Both the position numbers and the translations under genes were made by a program. Shown here one piece after another: positions 1 to 8,043 of a DNA stretch of 28,226 nt (positions within the stretch are counted from its first letter, which is position 1; each line of letters opens with the position of its first letter). This DNA is from Chitinophagales bacterium (GTDB lineage Bacteria; Bacteroidota; Bacteroidia; Chitinophagales; UBA10324): positions 1-28,226 of the forward strand of contig JACCZV010000061.1 in NCBI GenBank assembly GCA_013695775.1, written 5' to 3'. Under the pieces are notes generated by a model, which worked only from the letters and a program-made list of their open reading frames with translations, was not told the origin of the DNA and made no database searches.

Positions 1-25
1 AACCCAGCAATACATCGACAGCCAT
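1..25 (-). CDS. purA: Adenylosuccinate synthetase, N-terminal end only (partial)
   Basis: An ATG on the minus strand at 25-23 opens a frame reading MAVDVLLG before the window ends. This matches the usual start of adenylosuccinate synthetase, where the next residues would be the QWGDEGKGK phosphate-binding loop. The enzyme makes adenylosuccinate from IMP, aspartate and GTP in AMP synthesis. Only eight residues are visible, so the call rests on this short match plus family knowledge that fur and purA are often neighbours in Bacteroidetes. It would be the third gene of a fur-STAS-purA run, 102 bases after the STAS stop. The frame has no stop before the edge. Confidence 0.65.
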
Positions 26-127
26 ATCTGGACTTTTATTAAGTGGTAATTAGCACTACGTGGTAATCAATATCTGCGATCTTTCTAAATCCTCAATATT
101 GTAATATTTATTAAGATTAATAGCACA

Positions 128-478
128 TTACCTTGGTGAATAATTCAATATAAGAATGGCGTCGGCGGTTCTGTTAGCAACATTAAAAAATGATTCAAGC
201 CGCGTCATAGATAATAGTTTCTTTAATTGCTCGGACACATTGCAAAGCACTACTTCTCCAGAATGCTCAGAGATTTTATTTTTTGCTGAAACAAGAAAAT
301 TCAAACAGGTACTGTTTACAAACTCTATACCCTTCAAATCAAAAATGAACTTTTTTTGCTGGTCTAAAAGTTCGGTAATGATCCGGTTTCGAACACCTGC
401 AGTCTGCTGCTCATTCAATAGTTTTCCTTCAAGCATAATAATAACCGCCTTGTCTATCTTCTGCACGCTATATTGCAT
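128..478 (-). CDS. Single-domain STAS protein (anti-sigma factor antagonist-like)
   Basis: This 116-residue protein is a stand-alone STAS domain of the SpoIIAA/RsbV type, which is about the family's normal length. The typical pattern is visible: an N-terminal beta strand ending in EGKL (17-20), the central FDLKGIEFVNSTCLNFL segment (46-62), and a C-terminal LSMTRLESFFNV helix region. Ser56 sits where the phosphorylated serine of anti-anti-sigma factors lies, but the usual Asp before it is Asn55 and the usual Gly after it is Cys58. In the family, such proteins bind an anti-sigma kinase and are switched by serine phosphorylation. No partner kinase or phosphatase is in the window. It lies between fur (97 bases upstream) and purA on the same strand, so co-transcription is likely. 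The function here is inferred from fold only. Confidence 0.75.
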   Translation of the reverse strand: MQYSVQKIDKAVIIMLEGKLLNEQQTAGVRNRIITELLDQQKKFIFDLKGIEFVNSTCLNFLVSAKNKISEHSGEVVLCNVSEQLKKLLSMTRLESFFNVANRTADAILILNYSPR

Positions 479-575
479 TACGTAATATGTTTTTAAAATC
501 AGTATGACTGGCTTTCCTTCCGATTTTACCTTGCAGGAAAGCTAAGGCTGTTTTATCCTTTTCTGCTTTTACCTC

Positions 576-1013
576 TCACCCCTGGCAATGGCCATACAAT
601 ATTAACGAATAATGAGGAATGTCAAAATGAAAAATTTCACCCATGCGGGTAGTGATTTGATGAACACGGGGGTCACAAAACTCAATTACCTTGCTGCAAT
701 CAAGGCATATAAGATGGTCATGCTGCCAAAAACCATAAGATTTTTCGAAACGCGCATGATTTTTACCCAACTGGTGCTTCGATATCAGCCTGCATTCCTT
801 TAGCAATTCAAGGGTATTGTAAACCGTGGCACGACTAATATTAAAATTCTTCTGCTTCATTTCGGCATACAGGGATTCGGAGTCGAAATGGTCATTTCTC
901 AGATATATTTCATCAAGAATAACAAACTTTTCTGTTGTTTTGCGTTGGTGATGTTGTTCCAGATAGTCCGAAAATAATTGACGCGCCTGACGCAGTAATT
1001 CCTCCTGTTTCAT
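576..1013 (-). CDS. fur: Fur-family transcriptional regulator
   Basis: This 145-residue protein has the Fur layout: a winged-helix N-terminus with the HFD metal-sensing motif (42-44) and the ISRATVYNTL recognition helix (59-68), then a dimerisation domain with HDH (98-100), the first CxxC pair C103-C106, and His134. Fur proteins repress iron or peroxide genes in response to metal or oxidant. Which subgroup (Fur, PerR or Zur) this one belongs to cannot be settled by eye. The protein ends YGHCQG, so the second structural-zinc CxxC pair has only Cys143 and stops before its partner. The other two frames past the stop give no cysteine nearby, so a simple frameshift does not explain it. A promoter-like box lies just upstream on the minus strand, and the STAS gene and purA follow. 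Confidence 0.9.
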   Translation of the reverse strand: MKQEELLRQARQLFSDYLEQHHQRKTTEKFVILDEIYLRNDHFDSESLYAEMKQKNFNISRATVYNTLELLKECRLISKHQLGKNHARFEKSYGFWQHDHLICLDCSKVIEFCDPRVHQITTRMGEIFHFDIPHYSLILYGHCQG

Positions 1014-1032
1014 AACCTAGAAATAAGAATTG

Positions 1033-1062
1033 CAAATGTATATGAAACCGCCTCAATAGCAA
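1033..1062 (-). promoter_or_regulatory. Promoter of fur (Bacteroidetes type)
   Basis: On the minus strand TACATTTG (1040-1033) matches the Bacteroidetes -7 box TAnnTTTG, with a TTG (1062-1060) 19 bases upstream as the -33 element. The fur start codon follows about 20 bases after the -7 box, implying a very short leader. Confidence 0.5.
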
Positions 1063-1177
1063 CAACGGATGGCTGGCGCTTCTCTGCTACATTTTCTTTT
1101 TTTATATCCTTTGTATAGAGAATAGTATATCTGGAATAGTTTTCGCAGAAGGCTTTTTTCACCAAACCCATATTTCG

Positions 1178-1753
1178 ATGAATAAACTCATTTTAGCCGT
1201 GGCCATTGTGTTAACAATGCATTCGGCATTCGCTCAGGTGGATAATAAGAACACCAATACTAATCAGAACCAAAACCAGAACCCTGCAAAGGACGACCAG
1301 AATAAAGGCAAGACCGAGCAGGTTACTACCCCTGATGAACATGGTCAGATGCAAAATCAATGGACGCAACCTACAAATATCTCTAATGAGGCCGTGCCGA
1401 ATGGAGTATCCCGGTTATTTTTAAGCCAATATGAGCTTGCTCAGAATCCGCAGTGGTATCAAACATCTGAAGGCAATTATATGGTTAGTTATAAGGATGA
1501 GAAGGATCATATGGAGTCAAGGTTAACCTATGACAAAAACGGGAAGCTTATCAGTACCGACCGTCAGGTGAAAGACTCAGATGTACCTTCAAATCTAAGT
1601 CAGTATTTGTCTTCAAAATATCCCGATCAAAGTACGCAAAATGTATTTATTGGCCAGGATGCAAATGGTGCCAAAACATATTACGTGATTAGAGGCAACC
1701 AATTGCTCCGCTTTGATGAAAAAGGCAACATGATTTCTATGGAAAAAAAGTAA
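1178..1753 (+). CDS. Secreted PepSY-like (BLIP-like) protein
   Basis: The 191-residue product starts with a clear signal peptide (1-20, ending HSAFAQ), so it should be exported. A linker of about 40 residues rich in Asn, Gln, Lys and Asp follows (21-60, with NQNQNQN). The rest looks like a PepSY-like domain of the kind once called DUF2874: a WYQTSEGNYMVSY strand pair, a LTYDKNGKLIST turn, then a second half with TYYVIRGNQLLRFDEKGNMI. Such small periplasmic proteins are common in Bacteroidetes and their role is generally unknown. The gene stands alone, divergent from fur and convergent with the methyltransferase. A TTTG at 1110-1113 and an imperfect TAGTTTTC at 1137-1144 may be its promoter. 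The domain call is by pattern only; export is the firmer statement. Confidence 0.65.
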   Translation: MNKLILAVAIVLTMHSAFAQVDNKNTNTNQNQNQNPAKDDQNKGKTEQVTTPDEHGQMQNQWTQPTNISNEAVPNGVSRLFLSQYELAQNPQWYQTSEGNYMVSYKDEKDHMESRLTYDKNGKLISTDRQVKDSDVPSNLSQYLSSKYPDQSTQNVFIGQDANGAKTYYVIRGNQLLRFDEKGNMISMEKK

Positions 1754-1769
1754 TCAGTTATTAATTTTT

Positions 1770-1811
1770 AAAGAGGGATGGGGGCATAATCCTTTCATCC
1801 CTTTTTTATTT
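1770..1811. terminator. Bidirectional intrinsic terminator
   Basis: AAAGAGGGATG (1770-1780) pairs with CATCCCTTTTT (1796-1806) with one G-T wobble, followed by a T-rich run, with A residues on the other side. It lies between the convergent PepSY-like gene and the methyltransferase gene and can serve both strands. Confidence 0.75.
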
Positions 1812-1824
1812 TTCTTTACACGAG

Positions 1825-2730
1825 TTAGGTTTTTTCGAAAACTAGGCGGTAGTGATCCATGATTTCCCGTTCAAAGCACACCTTATTGGGGCTAATTTGA
1901 AAAATTGCCACCTGGTGGCGAAACTCTTTACTCATCAGGTATTTTGGAATAAGAGCCAGGTATAGTAAATATTTCTCCAGCTTGAATTGCCGGAACTTTT
2001 TTCTCCATTGGCTGATGGTTTCTATATAGTCAAGCCGGCCACTACTTTTAGATATTAAATTAAAGTCTGGCTCTGCATTTCTTATAACCATCTCCGGTCC
2101 ATAAGGAAGCCATGAACCTGGAAATTCCTTCATCATTAAAGCAAGCACATATGCCGCTGATCCTGGCTCTGCATTTATATCAATTTCATTAAAAGGAAGC
2201 ATTTTCTTGCTGAAGGTCATAGTTTGCATATAAAAACGGCCTTGCGCATGTAATAGGTTATGAATCGTTTTAAAGAAATTACGATATATCTCCTCCTGTT
2301 TGCCCTGCTGCCACTGTTCGATAGAGCAAAAATGTTCCAGACCGCCAATACATGTGATTGCGTCAAAAGTGCCAAAATCTTCTGGTTTAACGGTACGGCA
2401 GTCTTTAACCACTACATTCAGGCCATTCGCACGACATGCTTTGGCCTGGCCCTCAGAAAGAGTTAGACCTATGATTTCTGCTCCCCGCTCTTCCTTGATA
2501 TATTTACAGAAAGGCCCCCACCCACAGGCCATGTCCAGCACTCTTGAGCCCTCCCGAATGAAGAGGCTGTCTGCTATAAATTTATGTTTTGCCTTTTGAG
2601 CCTCTTCCAGAGACATTGAAAAATCGCCATCATATTTTGCGCCACTGAAATCCCCGGTCTCACCAATGCTTAGCCTGAATATTTTATCAATTGTGGTATA
2701 GGTGAAATCTAAATCGCTTTTGTCAGCCAT
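1825..2730 (-). CDS. Cyclopropane-fatty-acyl-phospholipid synthase-like SAM methyltransferase
   Basis: This 301-residue protein is a class I SAM-dependent methyltransferase. The SAM-binding motif I is VLDMACGWG (64-72), preceded by the YDGDFSMSLEEAQ stretch (33-45) typical of the CFA/mycolic-acid cyclopropane synthase group, and followed by CIGGLEHF (127-134), which matches the family's iGmfEH motif. In true CFA synthases, a cysteine near this place and the Glu-His pair help hold the bicarbonate base, and Cys127, Glu132 and His133 are present. It lacks the roughly 90-residue N-terminal lipid-binding domain of E. coli Cfa, so its length matches the mycolic-acid-modifying type. The substrate is unknown; a lipid or a small molecule are both possible. 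The gene is monocistronic on this strand, with 225 bases separating it from spoT. Confidence 0.8.
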   Translation of the reverse strand: MADKSDLDFTYTTIDKIFRLSIGETGDFSGAKYDGDFSMSLEEAQKAKHKFIADSLFIREGSRVLDMACGWGPFCKYIKEERGAEIIGLTLSEGQAKACRANGLNVVVKDCRTVKPEDFGTFDAITCIGGLEHFCSIEQWQQGKQEEIYRNFFKTIHNLLHAQGRFYMQTMTFSKKMLPFNEIDINAEPGSAAYVLALMMKEFPGSWLPYGPEMVIRNAEPDFNLISKSSGRLDYIETISQWRKKFRQFKLEKYLLYLALIPKYLMSKEFRHQVAIFQISPNKVCFEREIMDHYRLVFEKT

Positions 2731-2948
2731 ATTATCATTTTGTGATGTCCTGCCTCCACCCCCTTCTCATATGGAGTTGATTCTGAATTACCGGAGATTA
2801 CTTCTGTTAGAAATAAGGCCAAATTCAGAAAATATATGATGAGCCATGACGAAAACGTAAATCTAAAAAGTTTTTTGAGGTCACGATTTAATATTCTTTG
2901 TTCCTACAAGCTGTTGCTGCCGAAATGCCTCCTTATTCATGAAATAAG

Positions 2949-2965
2949 AACTGCTTCAGGCAGTT
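2949..2965. terminator. Hairpin at the spoT stop codon (possible terminator)
   Basis: AACTGC (2949-2954) and GCAGTT (2960-2965) form a perfect 6-bp stem with a five-base loop that contains the spoT stop codon. On the minus strand it is followed only by CTTATTTC, a poor T tract, so terminator function is uncertain. Confidence 0.3.
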
Positions 2966-5253
2966 ACTGATTGATCTTCATACCGGGCTACGGATAATAT
3001 ACCATCGAGCTGCCGCAGCTTATCCACCAAATCAGTGAGATGAAAGGTGTCCTTCACAAAAACTTTAATAATCCCTTCGAAGATCCCATCTTTAGTATCG
3101 ATCGTAATAGATTGCATGTTTACTTTTAGGTCACCGGAGATTACGTTTGTGATTTTATACATGGCCCCTACATCGTCGATACCTGTCAATTTTAATCCCG
3201 TTAAAAAAGCAATCTGGTGCTGTTTGGTCCATTTGGTGCGCACGATATCGTATCCATATTTTGAAATTGCATTTATAGCTTTTGGACAGTTGGTACGATG
3301 GATTTCTATCTCCTTATTTTTGTTTACATATCCGAACACATCGTCGCCTGGAATGGGCTTGCAACAGCCTGCGAGGTTATAATCTACGGTTTCTGCCCCA
3401 TCCCCGAAAGCAAAGAGGCTGGCATTGGAGACAAGCTTGTTTTTGATTGCCAGTTCTACATTCTGATCAGTAGTTTTGGTTTGGTCTTTAAGCTCAATAT
3501 TGTCACCAACACGCACAAAATTATCCATGTCGGAAAACTTAAAGTTCCCTACCCCAATGCTGTAATACAGATTATTCACAGCTGGAATCTTGAAATAGTC
3601 GAGCACCTTATTCAGGTTATGCGAATTAAAGGATACTTTTCGTTGTTTGAAAATCTCTTCAAGAGCTTTTTTACCAATTTCAACAAGACGTCTGCGTTCT
3701 GACTTTAGCACATCCTTTATTCCCGATTTGGCTTTGGCTGTAACAACATACTTCAACCACTCTTCGGCAGGCTTTTGTTTTTTTGAGGTGAGCACTTCTA
3801 CCTGATCTCCATTAATTAGTTGATAGCTAAGGGGCACTATTTTATGATTTACTTTAGCGCCGATGCATCTTTGCCCGATATCAGAATGTATTTCAAAGGC
3901 CATATCGAGCACAGATGATTTTAATGGCAGAATCTTAAGTTGTCCTCTGGGCGTAAACACATAAATTTCTTCAGCAAAAAGGTTAAGCTTGAAATCATCT
4001 ATGAAGTCGAGGGTATTTGTCGCGGGATTCTCCAGCAGCTCTCTTATTTTTTTTATCCAATCATCTATTGAACTATCTGATGTTTGCTTTTCCTTATATT
4101 TAAAATGGGCTGCATATCCCTTTTCAGCAATCTCATTCATTCGCTCAGTACGAACCTGTACCTCCACCCAGTTCCCTTCGGGCCCCATCACCGTTGTGTG
4201 CAAAGCTTCATAGCCATTTGCCTTAGGATTAGATATCCAATCGCGGAGACGATCGGGGTTGGGACGATAACAATCAGTAACGATTGAATAGACCCTCCAA
4301 CAGTTGGTTTTCTCATTTTCGGAATCCGTCCTTATGATGATTCTGATGGCGAACTTGTCATACACTTCTTCAAAAGGAACTCCCTGTTCCCTCATTTTTC
4401 TCCAGATGGAATAAACGGTTTTAAGCCGACCATACATCTGAAATTGGAAGTTCTGTGCTGTCAATTCCTCTTTTATGGGTTTGATGAATTCTGCTATTAG
4501 ATGATTACGTTCTTTTTTCGATTCAATGATTTTGTCAGCGATCTGTTTGTATATTTTAGGCTCACTATACTTCATTGAAAGATCTTCTAACTCTGACTTT
4601 AACTCAAAGAGACCCAACCGATGTGCAAGCGGCACATAGAGATATATAGTTTCTGAAGCGATTTTAATCTGCTTGGCGCGCGGCATCGAATCCATTGTTC
4701 GCATATTATGCAGCCGGTCTGCCAGTTTAATAAGAATGACCCGTACATCTTTAGATAATGTAAGCATGATCTTTCTGATGTTCTCAGCCTGAATGAAGCC
4801 ATGAACATCGAAGATCACCGAGATCTTTGTGAGGCCGTCAATAATCTCTGCAACAGCTTTTCCGAATTCTCTTTCAATATCCTCTAAAGTAACTTCTGTA
4901 TCCTCCACTGTATCATGAAGCAGTGCGCACATTACTCCAACAGCACCCAGACCTATCTCACTGGCCACAATCTGAGCAACTGCAAGCGGATGAAGGATAT
5001 ATGGTTCGCCTGACTTTCTTCTAATGTCTTTATGCGCATCATAAGCAATTTCAAAAGCCAACCGGATCATTTTTCGATCACCCTTTTGTAACTGTGGCTT
5101 TAAAGCATGAAAAAGGCGTCGGTATTGTTGCAGAATTCCTTTCTTCTCATGATCCTTTATAGAAGTACCAGAAACCTCGGGAGCTACCACCACATGTGTT
5201 AACTTCATCTCTGCTATTTCGGTCTTTTCATCAGATGTAAGTTTAGTCTCCAC
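2956..5253 (-). CDS. spoT: RelA/SpoT bifunctional (p)ppGpp synthetase/hydrolase
   Basis: This 765-residue protein has the full long RSH layout. The HD hydrolase domain shows YILHP (His88), HDTVEDT (113-119, with His113-Asp114) and KLADRLHNM (Asp179), so (p)ppGpp hydrolysis looks intact. The synthetase domain follows with GRLKTVYSIW (275-284), a RLRD motif (335-338), GYEALHTTV (347-355) and VEVQVRT (363-369). RLRD corresponds to the RxKD motif of bifunctional enzymes with a conservative Lys to Arg change. A TGS domain (about 429-490), a zinc-finger-like GCCKPIPGD with RTNCPKA (629-658) and a C-terminal ACT domain (about 685-765) complete it. It controls the stringent response at the ribosome and in the cytosol. 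The gene is divergent from a response regulator with 257 bases between them, and no clear TAnnTTTG box is visible upstream of its start. Confidence 0.93.
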   Translation of the reverse strand: METKLTSDEKTEIAEMKLTHVVVAPEVSGTSIKDHEKKGILQQYRRLFHALKPQLQKGDRKMIRLAFEIAYDAHKDIRRKSGEPYILHPLAVAQIVASEIGLGAVGVMCALLHDTVEDTEVTLEDIEREFGKAVAEIIDGLTKISVIFDVHGFIQAENIRKIMLTLSKDVRVILIKLADRLHNMRTMDSMPRAKQIKIASETIYLYVPLAHRLGLFELKSELEDLSMKYSEPKIYKQIADKIIESKKERNHLIAEFIKPIKEELTAQNFQFQMYGRLKTVYSIWRKMREQGVPFEEVYDKFAIRIIIRTDSENEKTNCWRVYSIVTDCYRPNPDRLRDWISNPKANGYEALHTTVMGPEGNWVEVQVRTERMNEIAEKGYAAHFKYKEKQTSDSSIDDWIKKIRELLENPATNTLDFIDDFKLNLFAEEIYVFTPRGQLKILPLKSSVLDMAFEIHSDIGQRCIGAKVNHKIVPLSYQLINGDQVEVLTSKKQKPAEEWLKYVVTAKAKSGIKDVLKSERRRLVEIGKKALEEIFKQRKVSFNSHNLNKVLDYFKIPAVNNLYYSIGVGNFKFSDMDNFVRVGDNIELKDQTKTTDQNVELAIKNKLVSNASLFAFGDGAETVDYNLAGCCKPIPGDDVFGYVNKNKEIEIHRTNCPKAINAISKYGYDIVRTKWTKQHQIAFLTGLKLTGIDDVGAMYKITNVISGDLKVNMQSITIDTKDGIFEGIIKVFVKDTFHLTDLVDKLRQLDGILSVARYEDQSVTA

Positions 5254-5510
5254 TTTCAGGGTTGTTAATTAGAGGTTAAATTTAGATAATAGGAAAAATA
5301 GAGGGTTGGCTTTTTACATTTTGGAGATAATCGGTAGGCCTAATTGTCAATTCCGGATACTTTAGCAGCTATTGACTCGTTTTATTTATATGGACTTTTT
5401 AGAGGAAAATACCCAATTTCAGAAAAATAATATTTATTAATTAATTCTTCCCATCTTTGTGTGTTAATATGTTTATCAAGCGCTATCCTTAAATATTCTA
5501 TTTTGTGTTA

Positions 5511-6173
5511 ATGAAGAATAAGATAAAAGTTGTTATTGCCGACGATCACCAGATATTTATTGAAGGGATAAAGGCACTGATTAAAGATTCTGATAAGGTA
5601 ACTTTGGTGGGCGAAGCCACGGATGGCGAAGCACTTTTAACAGTAATCAAATCAAAAAATCCGGATGTGGTGCTGATGGATATCAACATGCCAAAAATGA
5701 ATGGTATTGAGGCAAGTAAAAAAATCAAAGCCACCTTTCCAGATATGAAGATAGTTGGTCTTACCATGTCTGATGATGCCTCTTCAGTTTCGGAAATGAT
5801 GAAAGCCGGTGTATTAGGTTATCTCTTAAAAACTACCAGCAAAGCTGAATTAATTAATGCTATTTCACGGGTTTACCAGGGTGAAAAGTACCTCAGCAAT
5901 GAAATGTCGATGAAGTTGATAGAAAAAATGTTCGATGACAAGGAAAAGGATGAAGTCTCTCATACGCCTCGTAAAGCTGAAATTACCAGGAGAGAACTCG
6001 ATATCATAAGATTGGTTGCACAAGAGATGACCAACGCTGAGATAGCTAAAAAGCTTAATAACAGTCCGATGACTATCATTACGCATAGAAAAAATTTATT
6101 AAGAAAGTTAGGGGTAAGAAACACCGCCGGTCTTGTGAAATATGCGGTAATAAACGGTTTACTCGAATCGTAG
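5511..6173 (+). CDS. NarL/FixJ (LuxR-type) response regulator
   Basis: This two-domain DNA-binding response regulator has 220 residues. The receiver domain (about 5-125) shows the acidic pair D11-D12, the phospho-acceptor D57 in LMDINMP, the GLTMS switch threonine and the LLKTT lysine. The C-terminal LuxR/GerE helix-turn-helix has TRRELDIIRLVAQEMTN followed by NNSPMTIITHRKNLLRKLGV. A GTG at 5505 could extend it by two residues, but the ATG at 5511 fits the family start (MKNKIKVVIADDH). No sensor kinase is in the window, so it is an orphan here. CATCTTTG at 5452-5459 is one base off the TAnnTTTG box and could be its promoter. Its targets and signal cannot be inferred. Confidence 0.9.
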   Translation: MKNKIKVVIADDHQIFIEGIKALIKDSDKVTLVGEATDGEALLTVIKSKNPDVVLMDINMPKMNGIEASKKIKATFPDMKIVGLTMSDDASSVSEMMKAGVLGYLLKTTSKAELINAISRVYQGEKYLSNEMSMKLIEKMFDDKEKDEVSHTPRKAEITRRELDIIRLVAQEMTNAEIAKKLNNSPMTIITHRKNLLRKLGVRNTAGLVKYAVINGLLES

Positions 6174-6264
6174 TGCCCTCAGGTTTGCTAATTCGGTCAA
6201 AATTATTCAACGGAATTATATTTCCTGCTCAAATAATCCTTTTGCAGAAATGTTTTTTCGGATT

Positions 6265-6385
6265 TTACTTTTCCGTCAGTTTTAGAACAATTTCCTTTAG
6301 GAGCTTCAGGGCTTCGTAAAATTTATTATCAGCATTGTTCTCAGAGGTTAGCTCTTGCAGGGTTTCCTTTACTTACTACATTCAT
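6265..6385 (-). pseudogene. Possible frameshifted micro-ORF (about 40 codons)
   Basis: This lies in the 307-base gap between the response regulator and tRNA-Leu. The minus strand from 6372 down to a TAA at 6267-6265 reads VKETLQELTSENNADNKF followed by YEALKLLKEIVLKLTEK, an amphipathic, helix-like peptide with coding-like composition. Upstream in that frame there are two stops, but an ATG at 6385-6383 in the adjacent frame reads MNVVSKGN. Removing one G in the AAAGG run would join the two into a single ORF of about 40 residues. I do not recognise a family. It may be a degraded small gene, a real small gene with a base error, or chance. The rest of the gap holds the tRNA-Leu promoter and nothing else I can name. 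Confidence 0.3.
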
Positions 6386-6390
6386 TTACC

Positions 6391-6398
6391 TACCTTTG
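6391..6398 (+). promoter_or_regulatory. Promoter -7 box upstream of tRNA-Leu
   Basis: TACCTTTG exactly fits the Bacteroidetes -7 consensus TAnnTTTG. The -33 element is weak (TTTA at 6368-6371, 19 bases upstream). It lies 82 bases before the tRNA, so a leader would have to be removed during processing. Confidence 0.45.
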
Positions 6399-6480
6399 CC
6401 ACCTCAATAAGGGATGAGAATTCTATTAAATGCACAGTCAACTGACACGGTGCAATAAAAGAGAATAAAAATTTGGAATA

Positions 6481-6562
6481 GCGGATATGGCGTAATTGGT
6501 AGCCGCGCCAGACTTAGGATCTGGTGCCGCAAGGCGTGGGGGTTCGAGTCCCTCTATCCGCA
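6481..6562 (+). tRNA. tRNA-Leu (anticodon UAG)
   Basis: The cloverleaf is complete. The acceptor GCGGATA pairs with TATCCGC (6555-6561) and the discriminator is A6562. The anticodon arm CCAGA-CTTAGGA-TCTGG places TAG at 6515-6517. A long variable arm (TGCCGCAAGGCGT) is typical of the class II leucine tRNAs, and the T arm GGGGGTTCGAGTCCCTC is normal. CCA is not encoded. It may be co-transcribed with trigger factor downstream. Confidence 0.95.
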
Positions 6563-6684
6563 CATTATTAGTTTTTGAAAAATTCAGAAAGATTTTGATC
6601 TTATATTCCCCTGGACACAAAAAGAGAGACACAAGAAAATAATATCTGGCTCCAATAATTGAATGTAACTGGTAAAAAATTAAG

Positions 6685-8025
6685 GTGAACATTATATCTG
6701 AATATATTAATGAAACCCATTTGAAGCTAATGATAACTGTAGAGCCCGATGATTACCTCAATCAGGTGGACGAAGAGATAAAATCATTAAGCAGAAAAAT
6801 TACGATGAATGGCTTCAGACCTGGCAAAGTGCCGGTTGGCGTAGCGAAAAAATTTTATGGCAACTCAGTTCTGGCCGACCATCTTGATAAGCTATTAAAG
6901 AATATTTTAACCAACTACATCAAAGAAAATGATTTGCAGGTGCTTGGGCACCCGTTATCTTATGAGGTGAAGCCACAACAGATAAATGTTTTGAAGTCCG
7001 AGCCCTATGACTTTGGATTTGAACTCGGATTAATTCCGCAATTTGAGTTGCCAGACCTGGAACATACAACTTTTGAAAAAAAGGTATTGTTTGTTACAGA
7101 GGAACTCATAGAAGAGGATATAGATCGGCTCCGGGCCAGATATGGTGAGCGTTCCAATCCAGAAGTTATTGGTGATGAGGATATTCTTTTGGGAGAATGG
7201 GCTGAATTAAATGACGATAATGAATTAAAAGAAGGGGGAATTGCTTCTACTGCTTCCTTTTCAATGAAATTAATAAAAGATGATCACTACGCACAATTGC
7301 TTCGTCAACTGAGCAAGAATGAGTCTGCCATTGTCAATATAAAAACCGCTTTTAATAATGACCTGGAGTTAATATTTCATAACATCTTGAAAACAGACCA
7401 TCATGCCGCTGGCGAAATGAATGAACGATTCCGATTTACTCTATTAAACATCACTCATATTCAGAAGGCCTCAATGAACCAGGATTTTTTTGATATTGCA
7501 TTTGGGGAAGCAGAGATCAACTCCGAAACAGAATTCAGGGATCGCATCAAAAGTGATCTGGAAAGGAAGTATCTGCAATATACTAATATCAAACTCAATC
7601 GCGAAGTGCAGGAATATATTCTCCAGCATACTCATATGAGCTTACCCGGTGAATTTTTACGCAAGCTTATCATTGCCAATAAGGAGGAGGAGCCTCAGGA
7701 TTTAACCGACAGGCAGTTGACGCAACATCTTCAGCAGGTAAAATGGGAACTGATACAGGGTAAAATAGTACGTGAAAATCAACTATCCGTTACCCGAGAA
7801 GAATTGATGGATTTCGCCAGGCTTGATATTATCAATTACTATAAAAATGAAGTACCAGAAGGCGATGAAGCACTAAGCAAGTTAGCTACGGCATTGCTGG
7901 ATGATGAAAAATACATTCTCCGCATAACAGACCATATTCTGAACGATAAAATCTTTGAATTGTTAAAAACGAAAATTTCTACAGAGGAAAAAGCTGTAGA
8001 TATCCACGAATTCTATCATCATTAA
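6685..8025 (+). CDS. tig: Trigger factor (ribosome-associated chaperone)
   Basis: Trigger factor binds the ribosome at the tunnel exit and shields nascent chains. The 446-residue product begins with a GTG codon; the resulting N-terminus MNIISEYINETHLKLMITVEP matches Bacteroidetes trigger factors. The ribosome-docking signature GFRPGKVP is at about residues 44-51. The middle region (about 150-245), where the FKBP-type prolyl isomerase domain sits in E. coli, is present in length but lacks recognisable FKBP active-site residues and may be inactive. The C-terminal helical arms follow. clpP begins 18 bases after the stop and clpX follows, the conserved tig-clpP-clpX order that couples folding at the ribosome with ATP-dependent proteolysis. 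Confidence 0.93.
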   Translation: MNIISEYINETHLKLMITVEPDDYLNQVDEEIKSLSRKITMNGFRPGKVPVGVAKKFYGNSVLADHLDKLLKNILTNYIKENDLQVLGHPLSYEVKPQQINVLKSEPYDFGFELGLIPQFELPDLEHTTFEKKVLFVTEELIEEDIDRLRARYGERSNPEVIGDEDILLGEWAELNDDNELKEGGIASTASFSMKLIKDDHYAQLLRQLSKNESAIVNIKTAFNNDLELIFHNILKTDHHAAGEMNERFRFTLLNITHIQKASMNQDFFDIAFGEAEINSETEFRDRIKSDLERKYLQYTNIKLNREVQEYILQHTHMSLPGEFLRKLIIANKEEEPQDLTDRQLTQHLQQVKWELIQGKIVRENQLSVTREELMDFARLDIINYYKNEVPEGDEALSKLATALLDDEKYILRITDHILNDKIFELLKTKISTEEKAVDIHEFYHH

Positions 8026-8043
8026 AGAAAAAAAGACGATACA

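Noticed and set aside
156..485. Plus-strand ORF of 109 codons opposite the STAS gene
   Set aside because: It is the antisense shadow of a clear STAS domain and has no protein-like features of its own.
2836..2970. Plus-strand ORF of 44 codons between the methyltransferase and spoT
   Set aside because: It runs into the spoT 3' end, has no recognisable motif or promoter and looks like chance.
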